Source of the DNA: Clavaria fumosa
Taxonomy: Eukaryota; Basidiomycota; Agaricomycetes; Agaricales; Clavariaceae
Length of the DNA: 64,000 nt
Direction: 5' to 3'
NCBI GenBank assembly: GCA_951802425.1
Contig: OX637795.1
Location: forward strand, 682,001-746,000
In this document: one piece after another, positions 32,990 to 42,350 of the stretch
Numbering within the stretch: position 1 is the first letter of the stretch
How the letters are laid out: each line of letters begins with the position of its first letter
The notes under the pieces: generated by a model
Told to the model about the DNA's origin: nothing
Database searches by the model: none
Seen by the model: only the letters and a program-made list of their open reading frames with translations
Made by a program: the position numbers and the translations under genes

Positions 32990-33751
32990 TCTATCTCCAG
33001 GCTTATGTGGACCACCTCCAGGATGATTGGGCTGAGTGGTTGTCAACTGCTGAATTCGCCCTTAACAACCATGAGCACTCAGCAACTGGACAGACACCAT
33101 TCTTCCTCAACTATGGGTGTCACCCATGGAATGGGGGACTCCAGCACTCACTCCACCCACCCTCAGAGGTAAACCCAGCAGCAGATGGCTAAGCTCACAG
33201 AGTCCCAAAGAGCAGCCAAGGATGCGATGGAGAAGGTGGTGGCAGCGATGAAGAAGAGTTACGATGCTGGCAAGTGCCCGAGCCATGAGTACTCTAAGGG
33301 AGACCTGGTCTGGCTAGATACCTGGAACCTGAAGATGGACCAGCCCTCCAAGAAGCTCAACCATAAGCGAGCAGGATCCTTTGCCATTGAAGAGAAGGTG
33401 GGACCAGCAGGGTATTGGCTCAGACTCCCCCAGGCGTGGCGCATTCATTGGGTCTTCAATGAGTTGCTGTTGATGCCATACCACCCCCCTTCCTTCCCTT
33501 CCCAGAACCTGCCTCTCCCTCCACCCCCTACAATTGACAATGACCACCTGGAGTATGATGTGGAGGCAATCCTTGATGTCAAGAAGGTGGGATGTGGGGT
33601 GAAGTACTTGGTGAAGTGGTTGGGATACCCAGTGGAGGAAAACACTTGGGAGCCCTGTAGGAACCTCACCAATGTAGTGCTGCTGCTCTGGGACTTCTTC
33701 CTTGCCCACCCTGACAAGGCCAAGCTAGCTGGTCGAGATGCCCAGCCTTAA
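32990..33751 (+). pseudogene. Integrase C-terminus and chromodomain of element D
   Basis: Continues exactly from MEIY with [16 protein letters not shown], then a small duplication (about 33143-33150) and a frame change near 33185, then KKSYDAGKC, and the chromodomain (YDVEAILDVKKVGCG, LVKWLGYPVEENTWEP). Followed by the polypurine tract and the LTR. Confidence 0.85.
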
Positions 33752-33762
33752 GAGGGGGGTGA

Positions 33763-34053
33763 TGTTAGGATCGCTTACCTAAGCCATCCAAGAAGAGGAG
33801 TTGTGGAGAAACTAGAGAAGGTTGTTAGAAGGTCACATGACCTGTGGCAGGGGTCGGATTATGTAATCACCAAAGTCACCTGACCTGTGCCTTGGCACAT
33901 CATGTGATCTGAGGGCCCAAGCATGGGAATGCTGGCAAGTGCCAAAGCTCTCGCTATAAGTACTTCGTCGTTTCCTTTTTTGTACTCTTTTCCCCTTATC
34001 TTAGTATTGTCATCATGACCTTACCCTTAAGTTGTGTGAGACCCAGTCTGATA
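33763..34053 (+). repeat. 3' LTR of element D
   Basis: 291 bp, TGTTAGGATC to GTCTGATA. The flanking TCAAC at 34054-34058 should be the target duplication, but the left partner has been lost. D inserted into LTR family G (34054-34178). Confidence 0.85.
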
Positions 34054-34178
34054 TCAACTTTCCAGGACTGAGTATTCTCAATTGTGCTCAATAATTAATT
34101 GGTCATAGTGGGGTTAAATGACTAGTCACTAATGAATCAACTAGCAACACTACTTGCAAGATGGGACAAGCCCTAACA
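34054..34178 (-). mobile_element. LTR fragment, family G (relative of the 5259-6675 solo LTR)
   Basis: In the minus sense it starts TGTTAGGGCTTGTCCCATC and matches the first ~120 bp of the solo LTR, including 'gagaatactc(a/g)gtcctgga'. It is cut on the left by element D. On the right it abuts the NLR TPR repeats, inside a repeat unit, so it interrupted that gene. Confidence 0.75.
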
Positions 34179-36617
34179 CCTCCATCACATGAAGTCAAAG
34201 CTTATCTGCCTCATTGTACTTTCCCTGATCTGAATATGTCCTTGCCAAATTGGCAGTAATGGTCAATGTGGATGGATGCTCTGATCCAAGCAATCTTTTC
34301 CTGGCTTCCATCACATGTAATTCCAGCTCCTCTGCCTCATTGTACTTTCCCTGTGCTGAATATGTCCTTGCCAAATTGGCAGTAATTGTCAGTGTGGATG
34401 GATGCTCTGGTCCAAGCAATCTTTTCATGGCTTCCATCACATGTAATTCCAGCTCCTCTGCCTCATTGTACTTTCCCTGTGCTGAATATGTCCTTGCCAA
34501 ATTGGCAGTAATTGTCATTGTGGATGGATGCTCTGGTCCAAGCAATCTTTTCATGGCTTCCATCACATGTAATTCCAGCTCCTCTGCCTCATTGTACTTT
34601 CCCTGTGCTGAATATGTCCTTGCCAAATTGGCAGTAATTGTCAGTGTGGATGGATGCTCTGGTCCAAGCAATCTTTTCCTGGCTTCCATCACATGTAATT
34701 CCAGCTCCTCTGCCTCATTGTACTTTCCCTATGCTGAATATGTCCTTGCCAAATTGGCAGTAATTGTCAGTGTGTCAGGATGCTCTGGTCCAAGCAATCT
34801 TTTCATGGCTTCCATCACATGTAATTCCAGCTCCTCTGCCTCATTGTACTTTCCCTGTGCTGAATATGTGCTTGCCAAATTGGCAGTAATTGTCAGTGTG
34901 GATGGATGCTCTGGTCCAAGCAATCTTTTCATGGCTTCCATCACATGTAATTCCAGCTCCTCTGCCTCATTGTACTTTCCCTGTGCTGAATATGTGCTTG
35001 CCAAATTGGCAGTAATTGTCAGTGTGGATGGATGCTCTGGTCCAAGCAATCTTTTCCTAGCTTCCATCACATGTAATTCCAGCTCCTCTGCCTCATTGTA
35101 CTTTCCCTGTGCTAAATAGGTCCTTGCCAAATTGTTGGTGATTGTCAGTGTGTCAGGATGCTCTGGTCCAAGCAATCTTTTCCTGGCTTCCATCACATGT
35201 AATTCCCCCTCCTCTGCTTCTTTCCAATACCCACACTCATAATAGACCCTTGAAAACTTTTCTTTCTGATCCACATTACATGCTGTATTTTCCTGGTGCT
35301 TGCACATGGCACCAATGTGCTGTAGCAATGATTGCCAAAATGCCAAGGATGCACTATCCCTCTTAAATGTGATGGAGTTGCACACCAGCATTTCTACTAT
35401 GTTCCATGTTGGCTGCCTCTCACTGTCAGGCAACCTTCTTTGACACCATAGATGTACCAATGGATGCATGTTATATAATCTTCCAGGAGTACTCTTCACA
35501 AGTGAAAATGATTCCAGCAATTGAATTGCTCTCCTGAATGGCAGTAAATCCCAATGCCCTTCATTGTCAACCTGTAGTATCTTGGACCAATGCACAGAAT
35601 GCCTTTGGAACTCCTTCCAATCTTGTTCAACACTGTCCTTCTCTACCATTGCTTCAGATGCATGTCTAAATATACCTTCTGGAATGTTGTCATGGTGGAG
35701 GAAGGCAAACACCTGCAACACAAGCATTGCACAAGATGCTGCTTGTGCATTATCACTTGGACTTGTTGACAGAGCCCTGGCTTGAATCTCTTTCATGGAC
35801 AGTTCCCATGTCCCGTAAACTGCTTGACCATAAGCAGATGCTCCTTTGAAAGAAGGATCATCCAATAACTCATGGTGATGCTTCTGATAAATCCCAAGAT
35901 ATTCATCAAGTTCACATAGACCACTTGCAATGGATGCACCAGCTTGATCCACAGCAAGAGGCAAGCAGCACAAAGTCTTCACAATAGGAAGGGCTGCATC
36001 CCTCAATTCCGCAGAAGTCACACCACAGTAGGCAGCACTCAGAAGGAGTGAGACTGCCTCCTCATCCCCCAACTCTCCAACTTCAGTCCAAGCCTTAGAA
36101 CCAACAATCCGCCGCATGCTAGGATTACGGCTAGTGATCAGGATGTTGCCCTGGCTATGTGTTGGCATGAACTGAAGGAGAATAGCAGGATCTCCTGCAT
36201 TATCATACACTAGCAACCATTCCTGTGCGAGAAAAGATATCCATTGGAGGATTGAATGCATCGAGTCTTGAACTCCAGATGCTTGTGCAGCCGGATCATT
36301 CGCAATGTCACGAATGGACTGCTGAGTTGTTTCAGCATTGGTCGCATCTATCCAGAAGACACGCCAGAACCTGGGGGGGTTGGTCAACAATGTAATGGTT
36401 AGACAAGACTGATGGCTCCGACGAACAGCTCTGGGTTTTCCTCAATGAATTTGAGACAAATTTGAGTCTTGCCAACACCTCCCATTCCATAAAGAAGAAA
36501 GAGCCTTCTCGAGTGCAATTGTCCTCGATGCATACTGAAATGGGTACGCAACCTCTCGAGGTAACCTTCTCGTCCTGTGAAATTTGGGCTAAAGGGGGGC
36601 ATTCGCTTGAATGTCAT
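34179..36617 (-). pseudogene. NB-ARC/TPR NLR-type receptor, interrupted and 3'-truncated
   Basis: NLR proteins sense ligands and switch by nucleotide binding in fungal heterokaryon/immune responses. Exon 1 (36427-36617) reads NFTGREGYLERL and the P-loop LYGMGGVGKTQI. A 56-bp intron (36371-36426) joins NPEL to FWRVFWIDATNAE. Exon 2 has the Walker-B-like WLLVYDNAGD, the sensor ILITSRNPS and a winged helix (FLHHDNIPEGIF). Then come 42-residue TPRs of kinesin-light-chain type (RLLGPEHPSTLTITANLA), nearly identical at DNA level (126-bp units). After four units a TAG (34729-34731) replaces CAG (Gln). The same frame continues for four more units to a TGA at 34195-34197, after which the LTR at 34178 cuts the array. 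N-terminal effector domain not identified; a coding stretch reaching 36861 may hold an upstream exon. Confidence 0.85.
34195..35240 (-). repeat. 126-bp tandem repeats coding TPR motifs (8 units)
   Basis: Eight head-to-tail units, each coding 42 residues; most differ at only a few bases. Variable positions include AMK/ARK, PST/PDT, ANLAS/ANLAR and YSA/YLA. The homogeneity is far above what protein selection requires, so gene conversion or unequal exchange is active. Confidence 0.92.
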
Positions 36618-36861
36618 GTGTAAATCTCGAGGCGGAAAGGTACGAAGACCAGGTGCTGTAATACTGTGTCAGCCAAACTTGGCGGAATGCTTGCTCACAC
36701 TCACTTTGGTGAAGGTGAAAATGTTGGATACTAATGTTATTAGAGCCAACATGTCCACCGGCATCTGTAAGAGTCGGGTGAGGAGACAGTGAGGAAGACA
36801 AAATTTTGAACACACATATGGTTGAATGACTGAAGTCTTGGCTCATGGGTGAGAACGACAT

Positions 36862-37154
36862 GCTAGTAGCATTATCAACGTCTGCGAGAGATAGTATACA
36901 AATGAGCTTGGCATTGATTATCTTATCATGAGAGGCTCACGGCTTGTAGCTGAATGGTCTTCCATCTGCTCGCTATGCAGCGGCTATTGCTATCGTAGTC
37001 CAAATGACGGTGGGCAGAAGACGACGATGCTCGCGCTTATCGATGGTGAGACCGGTGAGAGCTGAACCTCACTGCAGTGCAATGATCATCGGTCATGTGC
37101 AGTCATGTGCAACGTACCCAGAATCACGTGTCTACTTCCCATCTGCTGCTGTGC
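36862..37154. other. Gap between NLR and peroxidase remnants
   Basis: No convincing gene. It may contain the NLR promoter (divergent direction). Contains a direct repeat 'catgtgcagt' at about 37094-37112. Confidence 0.35.
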
Positions 37155-38390
37155 GAACCATGGGTTTGGGTTCAGCAGCACGGCGTTCAGGGTGTTCATC
37201 CTGATGGCGAGCCGCAGGCTGAAGAGCGACCGGTTCGTGGCGACAGATTGGAATGTGGAGAGATACTCGAAGGATGGCGTGTGGGTGCAGGACGGAGATA
37301 TGAAGCGGGTGTTGAAGAGACATCATCCTAAACTTGGGAGTGTGCTGGAGGGGCTGGGTGGTCGGAATGTGTTTGCGCCATGGGCCAGCGAAATGCAACT
37401 TTCTGGTGGGACGCGTCGCAGATCTACGGGTCGGACGAAGCGCGCATTTCGCTCCTGCGCGGCGCAGCACCCGGCGGAAAACTCATCCTCGAGAAGACGC
37501 ACCCCGCGGTGTATCTCCCCCGTGACGCGCAGGGTATCCCACTCACGGGATTCAACACAAACTGATGGCTCGGGCTCGAGCTGATGCATACGCTCTTCGC
37601 GCGCGAGCACAACGCGATTGCCACGCACCTTGCGGAGCACCACCCCGACTGGAGCGCAGACTGCGTGCTCGACGTCGCGCGTCTTGTGAATTGTGCGTTC
37701 ATGGCAAAGATCCACACCGTTGAGTGGACGACCGCGATCCTGGCGCACCCGACACTGCAGATCTCGATGCGTGCGAACTGGTGGGGCCTCCTCGGCGAGC
37801 GCATCTACAAGCTCATTGGACGCGTCTCGTCCAGCGAAGCAATCAGCAGTATCCCCGGGTCTGGCGCAGAGCAGTTCGACGCACCCTACTCGCTCACGGA
37901 GGAGTTTGTGTCGGTGTACCGGCTGCACCCACTAATCCCGGACGAGATTGCGTTCTCGACGGTTACGGACAAGGCGCACCGCACGACGCTCCTGATGGTA
38001 GAGGTCGCGTTCGAAAAAGCCCGCACGCCGATGCAGGAGCCGCATTCGCTCTCATTCGCAGACGTGTGGTACTCGTTCGGGACGGCGTACCCGGGGGCGA
38101 TGACCATGCGGAACCACCCGCGTTTCCTGCGCGACCTGCGCACGACGGACGGGCTGCACCTCGACATCGCGGCGGTCGACATCCTGCGCGACCGCGACCG
38201 CGGGGTGTCGCGGTACAACGCGTTCCGCCGGCTCATGCACATGCCGCCCGCGCGGACGTTCGAGGAGCTCGTCGGGAGCGGCGCGGAGAACGCGGCGCTT
38301 GCAGCGGAGGTGCGCGAGATATACGGCGACGACATCGAGGCGGTGGACCTGCAGGTGGGCTTGCTGTGCGAGCCGGCTCCCAAGGGGTTA
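37155..38390 (+). pseudogene. Permuted haem peroxidase/dioxygenase (Ppo-like) remnant
   Basis: Ppo enzymes make oxylipins from linoleate with an animal-peroxidase-type haem domain. The module order is rearranged. Positions 37155-37380 encode what is normally the domain's C-terminal end (GFGFSSTAFRVFILMASRR to GRNVFAPW). Directly after it, 37380-38390 encode the middle (ATFWWDASQIYGSDEARI, GLELMHTLFAREHNAIA, YRLHPLIPDEI, NAFRRLMHMPPARTFEE) ending LLCEPAPKG, exactly where the first block begins. A TGA at 37566-37568 replaces one of two tryptophans in the TNWWLGLELMH motif. The distal-histidine N-terminal region is missing. Open frame from 37584. Confidence 0.82.
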
Positions 38391-39230
38391 CGCTTGTGGG
38401 ACGTGGAGACAGGCGAGCAGGTCACTGGGCCATTCGAAGGCCACACGGATTGTGTCAATTCCGTCGCCTACTCGCCTGACGGAAAGCGGATCGTCTCGGG
38501 CTCTTCGGACAACACCGTACGCTTGTGGGACGTGGAGACAGACGAGCAGGTCACTGGGCCATTCCAAGGCCATGAAAATGCTGTGCTATCCGTCGCCTAC
38601 TCGCCTGACAGCAAGCGGATCGTCTCAGGCTCTTCAGACAACACCGTACGCTTGTGGGACGTGGAGACAGGCGAGCAGGTCACTGGGCCATTCGAAGGCC
38701 ACACGGAACGTGTCAATTCTGTCGCCTACTCGCCTGACGGAAAGCGAATCGTTTCAGGCTCAGAGGACAAGACCGTGCGCGTGTGGGACGCAGAGACGGG
38801 CGAGGTGGTCGCTGTGCCATTCGAAAGCCACAGACATCCTGTCTATTCTGTCACCTACTCGCCTGACGGCAAGCGGATCGTTTCGGGCTCTACTGACATG
38901 ACTGTGCGTGTGTGGGACGCAGAGACGGGCAAGGTGCTCTCTGAGACATTTGAAGGCTGCACAGATCCTGGTGCCTCTGGGTCTCATCCAACTGCCGTGA
39001 TGAACAAAGTGACTTCCACTCTCCCTCATACAAACATTATTGACACTTCAAAGTTGCAGAATGGATGGGCACTTGGGAACCAATCGGAGCTACTCTTATG
39101 GGTACCTCCTCGTAACCGAATAGGATTATGGGGGCCCCGAAATACCGCTGTCATGGGCAGAGTTGTAACCCGCCTTGGCTTCTGTGAATTTGTCCACGGG
39201 AAAGCCTGGTATCAGTGTAGTCAGGCCTGA
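38391..39230 (+). CDS. WD40-repeat and C-terminal part fused to the peroxidase remnant
   Basis: In the same frame as the preceding peroxidase (open 37584-39230, 548 codons), the protein switches at PKG to LRLWDVETGEQV. A partial and four full 43-residue WD40 units follow (VNSVAYSPDGKRIVSGSSDN, VRLWDVETG), again nearly identical in DNA. The tail (NGWALGNQSELLLWVPP to ARNTAVMG-type sequence and FVHGKAWYQC) is the tail usual for fungal NWD/WD40 proteins. Four blades plus a partial are too few for a closed propeller. I infer fusion by recombination; whether it is expressed is unknown. Confidence 0.78.
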   Translation, partial: RLWDVETGEQVTGPFEGHTDCVNSVAYSPDGKRIVSGSSDNTVRLWDVETDEQVTGPFQGHENAVLSVAYSPDSKRIVSGSSDNTVRLWDVETGEQVTGPFEGHTERVNSVAYSPDGKRIVSGSEDKTVRVWDAETGEVVAVPFESHRHPVYSVTYSPDGKRIVSGSTDMTVRVWDAETGKVLSETFEGCTDPGASGSHPTAVMNKVTSTLPHTNIIDTSKLQNGWALGNQSELLLWVPPRNRIGLWGPRNTAVMGRVVTRLGFCEFVHGKAWYQCSQA

Positions 39231-40530
39231 TTGTTTATTTTATAGGATACTTGTGGATTAGGGCTCGGGTTGGATTTCAGTTCAATGCAAGTAAATACAT
39301 ATAATATCGACAGCAGCTACACGGTAGCACTCGAGTGCAGCAAGCAAGTCTGGCGACGCGCGCGTGCCGGAGAGGTTGAGCATGGGAATCGCGAGGATTA
39401 ATGAGTTGAGAACCCCGGAGGTGATGGACTTGAGGCTGCGCAGAGCGAGCCGGGGCAGACTCGGCAGCGTCTGCTGCGGGGGTACGTCGTCTTCGCTGCC
39501 GCTCGGGTCATGCTTCGGGGGAGGCGCGAGCTGCGTGGATATAAACTCTGTGAGGACGTTGACGACGATGGCGCTGGTGCAACAATGCAGCCGATCCCCT
39601 CAAAACTCCATCGAATACTCTCTTTGGCGTCGTCCACGGAGGTGGTGAGGTAGCGGCCACCGCGCGGGACGTGCAATGACTTGGCGCGGGCGGGCAAGAC
39701 CCGCAGCGGACGAGGGGGAAGGGGGAGTCAACTCGGCATCGTGCGCTGGCGGGGCATCAGGATTGTAGCATTCGTTGAAATGCCAAACGGTGTCGGCTGA
39801 AGGTGTGGCGAGTGCGTGAGCGACGCAAGACGAATAGCGAGGAGGAGTACGCGGGGCGCAGAAAGTGGCGCACGGGGCTAGATGCAAGATCCGCTGTTGT
39901 TTACGATGACGCCAAATCGTCGGGCAGGTCCAGCGGTGGGGAATCATGCAAGGGCCCACGAAGCGGCCGCTGTCTGCGCTGGACGACGGTGGAGGATTGC
40001 ACAGGGCAAGCAAAGACGTGACGTGAATTGTGGATGTCGTTAGCGACGGCGCGCGGAGGAGGCGCGGGCGTACTTGGGCGCAACCGCCGCCCAGATGGGT
40101 AATGGTGCGCCCTGCGGTTCGAGATGCATGTTGTGTCTGAGGGTGCACGCGTGGAGTGGCAGGAAGGGCAAACGACAGGTGTCGGGGGACGAAAAGACAC
40201 AAGGCATCCGAGCAGAAGTCCATTCAGCGCAGGCAAGCGACGCGTCGTGCCGCACTGCAATACACTCCTCCAAACACCACCAGGACCCATATCTAGTCAT
40301 CCTCCAGCTGAAGTTGCTGCCAACGACGCTGGACGGGTCTACTAGGCTCGTGCGTCTGGGACGAGACGTTTTCTTTGTAAGTGTGGCCGAAACTCTCTTC
40401 TTACAAACTACGAAAAGTACTTAGGCGGAATTGAACAAGGCAATGAGTCTATGTCTGACGAGTGTGGCATTTTCACTAATAGTCGTCTCATCAGACAACT
40501 TTGACAAACCATTCTGGACTGATCGTTTTA
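39231..40530. other. GC-rich region with ORF remnants of unknown origin
   Basis: On the minus strand a protein-like stretch (39290-39575; ends AIPMLNLSGTRA then LLAALECYRVAAVD) is preceded by a stop at about 39609 and by Pro/Ser-rich open frames to 40300. I do not recognise the family. It could be the 3' part of a decayed gene. Confidence 0.35.
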
Positions 40531-41085
40531 TTTGGAGCTGTTCGAGACGTTGGCTCAGCTGATTAACCAAAACCCACATTGCGAAGGACAGGATCTTGTT
40601 GTGCGGAAAAGGAGTGGTCGAGAATCAACACACCTTCATATTGGTCGAGAAGGGCAACGGAACCTTCGAAATAACAACTGGGAGCATTCATGGGGTCGTT
40701 GTTGGCACCGTGTTTGCAGTCACAGACAAGGCCATCAAATCCCCCTCTACCGGAGAGCTATGTATCCTTGCGGCTGTCTCGGTTAATTCGACTTCTTCAA
40801 TGCCAGCCCTGCGTCCTGGTGACAATGAAATTATTATGCCCAATGAAGCGGAAGCATCGGTTTTCAATTGGAAGAACGATCGGTGCACTTTGAAGGCGTT
40901 TGTCGAGCCTGGCCTCTAAGGGATCGCCTCGTAGATGTCCTATTCAGGCAAGACAATGTTCTTCCAGCTCAGTCAGACCTACCCATTCCCGAATCACGCT
41001 CCAAGACCAGCGTCGCAATTGAGTTCAATCCAAGAAGAGAACTCGTCATCGAGAGATTAGATACTCTTATATTTGCTTGTGCAGG
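40530..41085 (+). pseudogene. Caspase-family protein C-terminal remnant
   Basis: Pieces in three frames: LFETLAQLINQNPHCEGQ (from 40535), then FEITTGSIHGVVVGTVFAV (40660-40730) to LKAFVEPGL, then RDRLVDVLFRQDNVLPAQ (from about 40918) to ERLDTLIF. The order and wording resemble the region after the peptidase domain in agaricomycete caspase/metacaspase-like proteins. The catalytic His/Cys domain is absent and frames shift twice, so this is a relic. Moderately sure of the family, sure it is not functional. Confidence 0.55.
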
Positions 41086-41282
41086 TAGGATGATATGCTG
41101 GATTCTGGAATATGGGATGCCTGGGTCGCAGCGATCACAATCGTCGACAGCCTTTGAGACTACAACTGGCTCTTCAGGTGCTTGATGATTGATATATTGA
41201 TATACTGCGATGATTGCACCTGTGAGAAGATATTCATCCACGTGACTGGCGCATGACGACTCTGCATCACTCCAATTGCTAA

Positions 41283-41347
41283 CGCTTCATGCACCACTCC
41301 TTCATGCACCACTCCTTCATGCGCCACTCCTTATCATGCACCACTCA
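41283..41347. repeat. 15-bp direct repeats upstream of the secreted-protein gene
   Basis: 'ttcatgcaccactcc' is repeated about four times with one shorter and one diverged unit. It lies 110-175 bp before the ATG at 41458. Confidence 0.8.
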
Positions 41348-41394
41348 GACCCTGCATCTCCACAGCCCCAATGTTCCGTCAGACTGACATCATT

Positions 41395-41410
41395 ACTTCG
41401 TACTATAAGA
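41395..41410 (+). promoter_or_regulatory. Possible TATA-like core promoter
   Basis: 'gtactataagaatc', about 50 bp before the ATG at 41458. A TATA-like word between the direct repeats and the signal-peptide ORF. Confidence 0.4.
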
Positions 41411-41457
41411 ATCACGGAACTCACGCCGTCGAACAAATCACATCCACCGTCTTCGCC

Positions 41458-42164
41458 ATGAAGGTCTTCTTCTCTCTCATCCTCGCGCTCTTTGCACCCC
41501 TCGCGCTCGCTAAATCGGAAGCACCACCCGATACCATCAACATCATACGCCCTGATCCTAATGCCAATGTTCCTCGTGGCTCGATTGTCACCATTGGCTA
41601 CGCAGAGCCATCGAATGTGATCTACGGCCTCATCCAAAACGTTACCGCGTGGTATAAGCAGCCAGATGGAACCGCTATGCCCTCTTTTACCTATGGCTCA
41701 CAATACACCGAAGCAAATGGAAATCTCAAGATTAGCGGATACAACTCCGCGCAGTGTAGGACGTATCCGGGCGTAATGGAAACGGCCCCCGTCACTGTCT
41801 CCCAAAGTGGGATGTGCGTCTGCTATCCCCAACTGGTCGTACATGGATACTTATCCCTTACGTGCTTCGGCGACACAGATACACGTTTTTCTGGAACGTA
41901 ACCTACATCATGTCCACTGATCCCACTCAGGCCAACTCGTCATATTGCGGGCCGGTCCCATTTAGCACACAGAGCTGGCTTGTTAACTCTACTGTGAACG
42001 TGCTCGACGCGTATCTTGGCGCGGAAGCCTCGGTTTCTCCCACATCCGCGTCGACTAAGTTGCCCTCCGAACCGACCGGACACGTTTCGAGTGAGATTAG
42101 CATGAATCGCGCGGGTTGGATTTTCGCCATTGGTGTGGGAGCTGCTGCCGGATTGATCCTCTAA
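41458..42164 (+). CDS. Small secreted, GPI-anchored-type protein
   Basis: Two exons, 41458-41813 and 41879-42164; the 65-bp intron starts GTGCGT and ends ACAG, and joining gives SQSGIYTFFWNVTYIM. The N-terminus MKVFFSLILALFAPLALA is a clear signal peptide. The mature part (INIIRPDPNANVPRGS, FWNVTYIM) resembles the Kre9/Knh-type Ser/Thr-rich cell-surface domain, with NVT and NSS glycosylation sites. The C-terminus has an Ser/Thr/Pro stretch and a hydrophobic tail (WIFAIGVGAAAGLIL) expected of a GPI signal. The ATG at 41458 is chosen over an upstream in-frame ATG (41371) because it starts the signal peptide. About 213 aa. Role in the cell wall or at the surface is inferred. Confidence 0.8.
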
Positions 42165-42350
42165 CCGAGTTTACTACGTCTATGAGTCGACCATGCTTTC
42201 TTTGATTGTATGCAACATGCACCAGACAGGTCCTATACAATACGTACTCTCCATTACATAATAGATTGTCGTGATGTCACGTGATGCAAATGGGTTATTC
42301 ATCATCAGGGGCAGTGGGCACTCAGCCATCGCTCATCTCATCCTCATACC

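Larger units (their letters stand above)
19347..34053 (+). mobile_element. Chromovirus D, 3' half, split by element C
   Basis: D is plus-strand. Its integrase runs 19347-20219, is interrupted by element C (20220-32989, duplication TCTAT at 20215-20219 and 32990-32994), and continues at 32990-33751 with the rest of integrase and the chromodomain. Its 3' LTR is 33763-34053. The left boundary is the junction with element E. D is the oldest layer of the nest that can still be read, and it carries the most changes. Confidence 0.85.

Noticed and set aside
34250..35119. 289-codon plus-strand repetitive ORF
   Set aside because: Antisense of the TPR array; repeats are explained by the 126-bp units.
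36930..37010. Possible tRNA gene
   Set aside because: A few A-box-like words, but no cloverleaf could be drawn.
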